Below are positions 29,401 to 41,400 of a DNA stretch of 64,000 nucleotides, piece by piece. The stretch spans positions 34,054,150 to 34,118,149 of the forward strand of contig CM051514.1 of the NCBI GenBank assembly GCA_028015205.1, read 5' to 3'. A program made the translations under genes and the position numbers. Under the pieces are notes generated by a model, which did no database searches, was not told the DNA's origin, and saw nothing but the letters and a program-made list of their open reading frames with translations. This stretch comes from Mytilisepta virgata (lineage: Eukaryota; Mollusca; Bivalvia; Mytilida; Mytilidae). Numbering within the stretch: position 1 is the first letter of the stretch; each line of letters starts with the position of its first letter.

Positions 29401-32400
29401 TCTGGCTTCTTTTGTCTGTTTTATACACTTGATAGTTAGAATAGATGGAGAAAGATTTCCGATGATCATAGGTTCGAGAAAGCAAAAATGAAACCCTTTA
29501 CAGTCTTCATCGATCACCAAAAACAAAACCTTGTACACTGCAACACATTGCGCATGTGCTCACACTGCATGAGAAACTTGTGCAGAAACACATATATTTT
29601 TTTGCATCATTTGTAGAAGTGTTACGGCCGAAATCACCTTTAAATTGTAGCCAACAAAAGACACAAATAAATAATAAAATTTAACAAGATTTATTATGTA
29701 CAAGTTTACAAAAAAATATTACATAAACTAAAATGTCAACTTAACTGTTCAAAATCCTTTGTCTTTTCTTTATCCGGAATTCTTCTCGTCATTGTTGCGG
29801 GAATCCAAACGGATTATTATATCCAATCAGTCACAATCTAGTATGATGTAACGTAAATAAAAGTGTGTCAAGTATGATGTGTGTAACGTAAATAAAAGTG
29901 TGTCAATCCAACAGCTGAGAACACAAGAATGTTAATGCCTGGTTTGATATGTTATGCTCTGAAAGTCCAACGTTCGTCCGTATATATAACCACCACGGAA
30001 ATCCATAGAATCCTTCTAGAATACGGTAGAAGTTTGATTTACACCAGAATTATTACGTAAGTCAAATAGAAAGTTCTAGTCATTCCATCAGTATCTGACA
30101 GTGATTTCTAAACTGCGCAGTTATAGCATTATTTGTTAAACAACTATAAGTATTGTTATAAGGCCACACAAAACAAATTAGGCCAAGATAAATAATATAA
30201 TAATTACAATATCATAACAGAAGTAAATTTGTTTTAGGCATGTTTGCAGTCAAGACCCAACATGCGGCTGAATTAAAACGTCACAGAGAGGATTGCATGA
30301 CTTGGTCTCATTACAGACTGCATATATGCTGGTTGGGATTTTCTGATGTTCATTCTGGTATTGATAGTTACTTTGTATCAGTTGGAATGGAATATATGGC
30401 AGATGATTTGAACAAGGCATGTAAAACAATTAAATAGAGATTAAAAACTATTGTTTTTCACCTTATCTTTTTCCCATAATACTTAATAAAGTCAAGAAAT
30501 ATCAAAGGGATATTCGAAGGAGAGAAAAATTGTAACAACTGACAAACTCCGGAGAACAACGAAGACAAGACCAAAACAATAAATACACTACAATTAAAAA
30601 CTAAAAACATATGAACAACATGGACCCCACCAAAAAAACCGGGGGTAGACTCAGGTCCTCAGGACTTACCTTTTAAAATTGTTGGAATGTCTGCAATACA
30701 CACAAAAGCTGAATAGGGCCTTATTTCTTATTTCCAAACAGTGATGTTCTACTTCGGTAAATCACATTGAAATTATGGCCACATATTTGTTTATTCATGT
30801 AATGCATATTGTATATTATCTTCAAATACCAACACAATTTTGCGTACAGTATGTAACCAAAGTATGATGTTCTTAATACCGGATTCGATTCATCTTCGAA
30901 CATTATCAGAATAGTGAATAGTGATCTACCTTTTGTTGAACAAAAATTCCTACACAAAGAGTGGAAAATCTTTCAAATTTAAAATAAAACCAAGTTAGTG
31001 TGCTTAATCACAATATATGATTGAATATTGTAAAGCTTATTTCAATAGTAAAATTGAAACATTATTTTTAGATTCCAGGAAAACCAATGCAATTCTACCA
31101 TAACGAAAGTAGCATACATTATAAAGATGAAGGTCCAGTACAAAATTTTATCATCCAAACTCAGAAAATATCTGATTATCAACATATATTTATCAGTGTT
31201 TGGGCTGTCAATAAGGTAAATTTCAATATTTGAAGAAAGGAGTAATTTGCTTTAATCACAGATATCTGGAGAACATTAACGTGGATCTGTTTTTGCAATT
31301 TTCATACATGTTCAGATAAATCTTTTGTATAGCCTTCCAGGCCTGTTACATGTTGACATACAGATAAAAATATTAATAAAAAAAGACTTAAGTTTAGATG
31401 AATATTAGCTTTTATATTTACTCAACCGTATATATACATTTGTTATTTAAATAAATGAGAGAACAATCTAACGATGAGATACCTTTATAGACATATATAT
31501 AATACAATCATCACAATCTGATTAATTTTATTGGGGTTTTTAACAAAAAAGTGAAAATAAACAGAGATTGACAGAGCAATATATTTATCGCTATGGCGTA
31601 TTTTTCCATAGGTTGGCTTATGGAGTTCCATGATACACAGTCAGTTCCAGTTGATACCAGGAGGTTATTTAGATCTTATAAGGCGGTGTTCGGCTTTATC
31701 CTGTATTGGTCATTGTGTATGTTCACCGAGAAATTCACATTGTTCCTTGAATGGAGATATCTGTAATGATGTTTCAACAGGTTATGTATTTCTATTGTTG
31801 ATCTTGTATTCTTTATGAATTATTAATTATTGCAAGTGTAAAATTTAATCATTTACACGTTTCATTCTATTATAATTATCAGACTGTGTCATTTAGTTAA
31901 ATAGGGTGAATACCATGATATAGTACAAATTTATACGTATGTATGGTACAACCTTAAAAGAGGGTAAGCACGTCAGAAATATCTGAATAAAAAACATGGC
32001 AAAAAAGCCGGAAGGCCATCCTCTATCATTTTAGTTATGATAAGATTTATATTATTTACAGATAACAAGAATACAATAATTGAGGTAACTGACATCACTT
32101 ACTTGACATCACATACAGCAGATGGGGTCAAGTTTACACCAAGTAACTGTTTCCTGGCAGCACAATGGAAAATAGTAAGAAATCAAGGACTAAAACCCAA
32201 ATGGTAAGACCAGTAATATAACACTGATGATCTTGATACTAAAGTTGGATTGCAATTTTTCTAAGCAAAACGAAGCATCGAAGCTGATAATATCAGTAAA
32301 TAAAACAAACCCAATAATTTTTTACGAACATGAAATCATTGTGAATTGGATTAATTTTACCATAAAATGATTAAAGAATTTGCTGATTCTTCCAGTAAAG

Positions 32401-35400
32401 GACAATATTTTTACTTCACACAAAAGTCTTTTGTTTCTTGCCAAGCTGTTAATAAACCTTCATTATCAACATCATCTTTCCATTTGTCAGCATTTAAAAA
32501 TATATCATTCAAACAGGTATGAATGGAGTGTGGGACTTACTTCTAAAGGAAAACCAGAGGGTATCATCAACAGTCAGGACGAAAATGTATGGCGTCATTC
32601 TGGACAAAAAACTGAGGCAGTGTATAATTTGAAAAAAGGTACCATAAAAATACACATTTGACTTGCATTTTATTTTCAGTTATCTGTTATTGAACAGGTA
32701 AACTATAGACAGAAATTGATTGCATCAGAAATTATTTTAGAAATAGTCTAAGGCAATGACAGTAGACAGAAATATGATAGAAAATAATATTAAGAATTAT
32801 GTGTATGAACAATAATTGTGGTCACGATAGATTTTCATAGAACAGAATATATTTGTAAATTGTCCACAGTAGTTCAGTTATTTTATCAATCTATGAAAGA
32901 AATGAAAATGGTCATCTTTAGCTCACCTACCCTTAAATGCCATGTGAGCTATTGCCATCACTTTGTGTCCATAGTCCGTCGTCGTCCGGCGTAAACTTTT
33001 CCTTTTAAGATCTTATCCTCTGAAATCACTGGGCCAATTGAGATCAAAATTTTGGTTGAATGATCCTTAGAGTATCTAGTATGAATATATGTTTTATTTT
33101 CTTAACCGTCGAGAAAGATGGCCGTCAAAAACTAAAGTATTTAGAGCAAAACTGGCTGGGTAAAAATGATCAGGCCAATTTCTATCTGCCATGAAATAAT
33201 CAGACGAGTCAGTCAACCCTTTGTTGGATTATTGCTCCTGAATTGTTAATTTTAAGGAAATTTTACAATTTCAGGTTATTATCTGGAATATTTTTATAGA
33301 TAAAGACAAACTGTAAACATAAAAATGCTCAACAAAATAAGATCTACAAATAAGTCAACATGACTAAAATCGTTAATTTACCACTTATACGACGTTTTGC
33401 CCTTTAAAGATAATTTTTCACATTTTTGTCGTAATCTTTGTGAACTTTTAAAATCTTTTCTTCTTAGACTACAGGATCAATTACAGCCAAACTTAGGCGG
33501 AAATATTTCTTAGCTATATATAGGGTATCTAGTATAAATTCTGTGTTTTTCTTGCTTGTACATTGAGAAATATGGCGGTCATGGCTAAGAATACAAAATA
33601 GTTGAAAAAGTCACTATTTGGATCATATCTCAAAAACTAAAGCAGTAAGAGCAAAACTAACAAGAAATAAAAATGTTTATGAGGTCAAGATCTACCTGCC
33701 ATGAAATTTTTCAAACGAATCGGTCAACCCATTTTCGTGTTATTGCCCCTGAATTGTTAATTTTAAAGAAATTTTGCAGTTTTAGGGTATCAACTTGAAT
33801 ATTATTATAGATAAAGACAGACTGTAAACAGCAAAAATGTTCAGCATAACTTAGCATAAATTAATTGGTAGCTGTACAAGTAAAATGGAGGGTAAGGGTC
33901 AAGGTCATTTAAAAAGTCCATACCAACCGATGAAAAGGTCCCTGTAGCCATATATATTTGGGTTAAGGACCCTTTAATTAACCTGTAAAAGTCAAAAAGA
34001 AAGGTCGAGAGTCAAGGTTATTGAACAAGTCCATAGCAACCGATGAAAAAGCCCTAGCAACCATATACTTTTAGATTTAGGACCCCATAATATAGCTGTA
34101 CAAGTCAATATGGAGGCTCAAGGGTGAAGTTCATTGAAAAAAATCCATAGCAACCAGATATATTTGGGTTCAGGAGCCTAAAGTTTCCTGTTCAAGTCAA
34201 AATGGAAGGTCAAGATTCAATGCCATTGGAAACGTTCCTAGCAACCTACAAGTCAATATTATGGCTACGAATGCGATGGTATACATTAAATAGCAAAATT
34301 AATGATTGATGCAAGATCTACACAAACAATAACAGGTGAGCGATTCAGGCTTTTTCGGAACTTCTTGTATTTAATTTACTGATATTTGAAGTATCAATTT
34401 ATTCCATAGGTACGAAATTGAAAGAAATGGTTACCTATTCGGTGTTTGTGAGAGTATGGTATGACAACAATATATATGCCGTATTCAAATCACCTGGAAT
34501 AACGGTTCTTTCAAGTCCTCCTGTAGTGAATGATCTACAGGGTGTTAATGTGAGTAATAATTTTCATATTAAATTTATAAAGCGCGTAAATCAAAGTTTG
34601 AACTGCTGAAAGTATATACTAGATGCATTGTGCTTCCTAAACTGGTCAAACAACGCATCATAGGGAAATAATTTAAGTGAGAGAGATGTACATAATGTAC
34701 ATGTATATAGCATGTATAATATATGGAATGTTTTCAATTTGAAAAGGAAAAACTATATTTGATTTTTTCTGGTTAATTATAAAGGTTGTAGAGAAATTGC
34801 CTGGATCTTGGAGACGAGACGTAGACTTTATTAAAGCAGCAGGATCCTTGTTCGAAGTTAGCTGGAAAAATGTCTTCTTGTCAATGAAGAACAGTATCAA
34901 AAACTTTCATGTTTACCTGAGCACCTTTCCAGGAGGTATGTCTTTGATTTACAGAATTATTTGATAATACCAAAGGCGCGTCTATACTAGTTTCATGTAT
35001 TTTATGAACAATATACAAGTATAAGTTTTGTGTTTCCCCAAGTAAGACATACTACTATTAAAATACGTTCATGCAAGAAAAAAAATGACTTGAATATGAA
35101 ATTTAAATCACAGGGATTGTAGGAAGGATTGAGGTACATGGTTTACTCTGAAAATCTTGTTGTAAGAATTGTTAAAAATATTGTTAAATATAAAGTTTCA
35201 TATTTATCCTTAGATGTATATGACCAATTTTCCTCTTATTTGATATCATTTATAAATTAAAATCTTATAACAGGCAGTGACTTACATACAGTCGATGTAG
35301 AACTGATTCCAACAAATTATGCATTTAATGTAAGCCGTCTTGATATGAAGCCAGGTGTCCGATACTATAGCAATGTTTTAGTATCAACATTTTCGGGACC

Positions 35401-38400
35401 TCAAACATTGGTATCATCAAATGGTATTACCGTTGATTCATCGCCTCCTGTTGCTGGTATTGTGTATGATGGTATAGGTAATTGGATTTTTTAATTGGTG
35501 GCAATTAGTATTTGAATTTTTCTCAGGTATTTAAAAATGTTTTTATTGCATGCATTTGCATACAAAATCTTTGTTAAATAAGTAAATATATTACCGGGTA
35601 ATTGTATTGATTACATGCCATAATATAGCCATTATTTCAATGTGTTGAAGCATAAAATACATGTAAAGGTCTCTAAAGGGAGGAGAATTAATGGATTTGA
35701 TACAACATCCAAACCAGCCAAACATGACAATTGAAATTTTCTGACGTACATGTACATGTATGTAATATCAGTAATTTAATTTATGGCAAATGCAAATGGA
35801 ATCGTTTAATAAGGATAACTTGGCTGACTTTAAAGTCAGCCATTCCTGAATAATTTTTTTTTATGTTAGACAAACTTCCTTAGCTCTGTGTTATACTTGA
35901 AACCCATGAATCAGCATTTTAGCACAGAATTGACAATTAAAGCTAAAACCAACCTCCTTCTATTATCCCATGATATTAAAATAGCTGGCGCAGTCAAAAT
36001 GGTGGTATAATAATATAGAATTGCCTTTGCGTCATTGCAGGATTACACGATTTGGAATTTCAAAATAAATCTGATATCATATCTGCCAATTGGCATGGGT
36101 TCACGGATAATGGGTGTAGTATTATCCGATATCATTGGTGTGTTGGTGATGACCTGGCAGAAAATGTTTGCAATGTGTTGGATTGGACAGATGTAGGGAT
36201 GCATACCCGTGTGTCAACAAAACTCCCGACACATATTCCGAATGGTAAATAGTAACTGTTGAGCTGTGTTGCACACCTATTCAAGCATATAATATAAATT
36301 GAAATTTACTTTATTTATGTTATGAAAGAATCACTTTTGTCAAAAAGAGTCATTGTTTTGCCTCGGATTTAATTTCAATCCTGAAGGAGAATGGATGTAC
36401 ATTTTTTGGACGTTAAATTCATAATTCCGAAAATACTGCATGAAAAGCATGATTGTTTTTAAATTTTCTTGTTACTACCACAGCTTAGATTGTCTAAACG
36501 GGTTAACTTCTACATCTATTTCAAATACATGTTGTTTTGATGTAATTTTTATATGACGCTCACCTTGAATCAATAAAAATAAGTTTGAGTTGTTTTTCTT
36601 TCTTTTTTTTGTATTTTCGTTACGAAAGGTTTTGTATATCCGATAGGTTTATATAATTAAAATAAAGCATTCATTTCTTTTAGGATCCAGGTTGTACAAT
36701 AAAATTAATGCTGACGATAGTGTCGGTCACACTTCATCAATAGTTACTTCAGATGGAGTTACAATCGACATAACGGCTCCTGTCCCTGTAAAAATCGAAC
36801 CCTCTAACGAAAATCTAGTAATGAATCCATCTTTTGAAAATACTGGAGGAAGTTATTTGCCTTTTACAAACATTTCGTCTTCTTCACTTTGTTCAAATGA
36901 CATTTCTGTAATGCCAGAATCCTGGTATAAAAGTTATGATGATGACTGTATTGCAACTTTAAGGTCTGACGTGAACACAGCTTATAAAGGCAGATCATTT
37001 GTTTTCATTCGGGGAAAAATACACCAAACAATAAAAGGTATGATACCAGGAGAAGTATATAGGATATCATTTGTAACTAGCCACGCGCCTCAAGTAAGTA
37101 GTATTTTATCTAATACGGAGGGAATTGTGACATTTGGAGACGTGGAACATATATTTCTCATATATACTAAAGATCGGAAGCATGGAGAAGTATCTAGTAA
37201 TATATTTTGGCATCAACAGTCATTTAATTTTAAAGCAATGAAAGAGAATATAAATATATCCATTGGGAATTTAGACAGCAACATAGGACTTCTTGTTGAT
37301 TATATTCGCATTCAAAAAATGGACAAAGTAACCAGCGACACAAATAAAGTTATTCATGTTAACACAGTAGATTTACATCAGTGGTCTTCAATCCATGCAG
37401 CCTGGTATTTTGAAGATTCAGAGAGTCCTATTGTAGAATATCTATGGGCAATCGGTAAGTTTTATTCTGTAACAAATTCCGTAAATGGATAACATCATGA
37501 TGTATTCAAATTCAATGAATTCACAGTTGTGATATACAAATACAAGAGCAATAAACATTTTGTGTAATTGTTGGTTTTGTTTTCAACATTTTAGGCGTTG
37601 GGTAGAACTGATGAGTCGTAAATCGACAAAATATTCACATATTGTGCATCCGAATTGTTATCAAATAAGTGAAGTCAAGAAATACCAAAGGGGTATTCGA
37701 AGGAGGGAAAAATCGAAAACAACTGACAAACTCCTGAGAACAACGAAGACAAGACCAACACAATACAAACACTACACTTAAAAACATATGAAAAACATGG
37801 ACCCCACCAAAAAACAAGGGGTAGACTCAGGTGCTCCAGAAGAGTAAGCAGTCTAAGAGTTTCACATCCGTTAAAAGGCTACATGTATCATTGTTTGATT
37901 TGTTTTATTAAATATTTACTCATATTTCATTTTATCATAAAATTCTCATTGTCTTCAGTTATTTCCGTAGTACTTATCTTTCGACTGAAACTAAAACTAA
38001 AACAAAATGTATAGAAAATATGTGCATTAAGATTTCAAAATTTGTACTGTCTGGCTATAAATATAATAATATACATGTGCGTTATATATTGAGCATTGAT
38101 TTAAAATATTTGGATAAAAGAATGATTTACCTTCAAAGAGTATTTTCGCCAAAAGATTTCATGTATCCCATAATGTTAATGTTCTATCAATACAATTGTA
38201 AGGCAGTTCAGTTTTTTTTTAATCACAAATCATAAAAAAGAAGCTACAGAAAACAATAATTATGATTTTTTTCTGCAGTTATAACTTTGACAGACTGGTA
38301 TACAGAGCTCAGTTTTAAACCTCTAATATAATTCTTTAGTGTTCTGATACCGTTTTAATATTTCTTAAGGAAATAAGATAAGACTTGCACCATTTTTTAA

Positions 38401-41400
38401 ATTTAATAATGCTCAGTTGGTTTGTTTTGTCTTTTATTGTCTCATTACATCTAGAATGTCCCCATGGTTTGAGCTGTAAATCCATAGTTTTAACAGTTCT
38501 GTACGCGAATTCGAGATGCGGGATAATACAATGTTCATACCTTGCAGGATCTTTTGTGATAAACCATAACAGCATTTATGATTGCAATATTCTACGTTAA
38601 TTGTAAACACTTCTATTATTATTCGTTGATAGGCTATACAGAAGGAAGTACCGAAATACAGGGCTTTACAAGTGTAGGCGTAAACACGTTTGGTTTTAAT
38701 TATAACGTAACGCTTATTCATTCTTCTACAATACATGTAACAGTGGTTGCTGTCAATGCAGCTGGACTAAGTGCAAAGTCACACTCGACCAGTTTCTTTG
38801 TTGATTTAACACCACCAGAAATACTGTATGTCAATGATGGAACAGGTATGTTATCATTATGGCAATTGTATGAGAAGGACATATGTAACTGAACAAGTAC
38901 GTTCGAACTTCAGTAGTGCCGGTTTCTCGAACACCTATTTCTTGAAAAAGTCAAACAAAAACTGTGGTCATGACAATGATAAAATTGTGATTTTGATAGA
39001 AATTCATAATTTATAAACTTTAAATTTCAATACAGGTATAAATAACACAAGACAAAACGATTTTTTTATAAGATATTGTGTAAGTAAACCCTACATAATG
39101 TATACCTTTTGTCTTTGTTACAAGGTTCAGAGGTAGATGGTCAGGTCTCTAATGTTATATCAACAAATTGGAATGCAAGAGATCCTGATTCTGAGATTGA
39201 GTTTTGTGAATGGTCAGTTGGTAAGTAAGCAATCAGGGGCGTTTCCAGGATATTTGAAAGGGGGGCGTACAATAAACGTTTGGCCGAGTGGAGCGAGGCG
39301 AAAAATTTTTTGGACCTTTTTTTGCTAAAACACACAAAATAATTGTGAAGTGCACTAATGTAACGGTTCCTGACTTGCTTTAAAAAGAAATTAGAGTATA
39401 TGTTTAATTAATGAATATGATAAATTGCCATAATCAATACAATATAAGGAGATTACGATAGTTTTTTGTTTTTTTTTAAAAGGGGGGGGGGCGTACGCCC
39501 ATTACGCCCTCACCTGGACCCGCCCCTGGCAATGATTTTGATGTTAAAATATTCAACCAACAATGTTTTGAAATTAAGGATACTACAGATACATCAAAGT
39601 CCGCTTCATATTTGGATTTGTTTCTCGAAATAGACAATGAGGGACATCTGAAGACAAAACTTTATGACAAACGTGATGACTTCGACTTTCCTATTGTTAA
39701 ATTTCCCTTCTTGAGTGGCAATATACCAGCATCGCCTGCAAATGAGCTTTAACGTTTCTCAGCTTATCCGATATTCAAGGGCATACATGTGTTACCATGA
39801 CTTTCGACAAAGAGGATTACTGCTGTCACAAAAGCTTCTTAACTAGGGTTTTATCAGGGATAAGTGGATGTGATCACTTAGGAAATTTTACGGTCGTCAT
39901 CACGAATTGATTGACCGTTACTGTGTTCCAATATCTAAGATGATGTTTGACCTGTTCACACTGTCGTAACATTTCAGTTTACCCCTGGTTTTTTTTTATA
40001 GGAGTTTGTGTTGTTCATTGTTTTTTAGTTTTCAGTGTTTATTTGTTGTGCTTGTGGTTGTTCATTTGTCTTCCCGGGTTTTGTCTGTCTAATGTTTCTC
40101 TTTTTGGTTTGCTCCTTCGGTATATTTGTCCTCTTTTTTTAAATCAAGTTTTATAATAGGATCAAGGCATATAATGGATATATTATCGTCTCAAAATCTA
40201 TGTGAAGGGAATATATCTTCGCTATGTTACGTGTAATTAGAAAACATTTGTTTACAAAGAAATATTTAAGACATAGGATTTACATTTACATTTCTATCTA
40301 AATAAAATCTGAGAAAAAACATTTCTTAAAATGGAAAGCTCAGGGATCAGTAGACCAAATTAAGACATACTTCACAGTATATTTTTGGTTTGCTTTAAAT
40401 TCCTACCTCAAGTACATTTGAGAAACTGTTTTCAAAACTAGTATCAAAGAATTTTAATTTTATCAGGTCAAAACTTTTACGCTACTCATCACGAATCAAG
40501 CAGTATCTTAAAAAAGATACTGAACTTTGGTATACATTTTACATGAATTTTATTTTTTATGAGCTTTTTAAATTACTTTTTCATTTATTGTTGTTTATAT
40601 TTCAGGTTTTCAACCTTACGGTAATGAACTATTGGAATTTACAAAAACGGCTGATACGAGTCACGCATCAGCTAAATTTCATACTACAGATGTGTCAGGG
40701 AGAAAGGTTTACGTTACCATTCGCTGTCATAACTCTGCAGGGTTACATGTCACAGCATCTTCAGATGGAGTTGTAGTCTCGGATGTCCCCCCGTCATCAG
40801 AGCATGCTGTTGTAGAAATAATACCGAGATCATTGACAGAGTATACACCTAGAAATTTAAATCAAGGAGATAATAAATCTATACGGATGAAATGGTCAGG
40901 ATTTTTTGATACGTTTGGCGTAATGTCTTTCAATGTAAGATAGCATACTATAAAATCTAGGAAACATTTTACCAGAATGACACTCTATCCTAAAATTTTA
41001 ATGATTTTAAATTAATATTCCTTATATAAAATATCTAGATAATTTGTACTCTGTAGAGCATAAAAACAATTATCCCTTGGTAAATATTTTGATGTTAATG
41101 ATTGTTAAATAATATTGTTATACAATACATTTACTTCCAAAGAAATAGTTCTCACCATTCCAAATTTTATGACTGAAACAAGAAAGTTGAACAGTAGTTT
41201 TTAGTACGGAGGAAATTTAACACATCTTCGTCTACAAAATTTAAAAATGTTATGATGATTCCATTGGTTTTGTACAGAAAGTTGGGTGGGAATAAATGGT
41301 TCTTAACGAGAACTGGTCACTTGCCAGTATAAAATAATTTTCTGAACACATAATTATATCACATTCCATATCTTAAGAATTTCTATTATCATTTTTAAAT

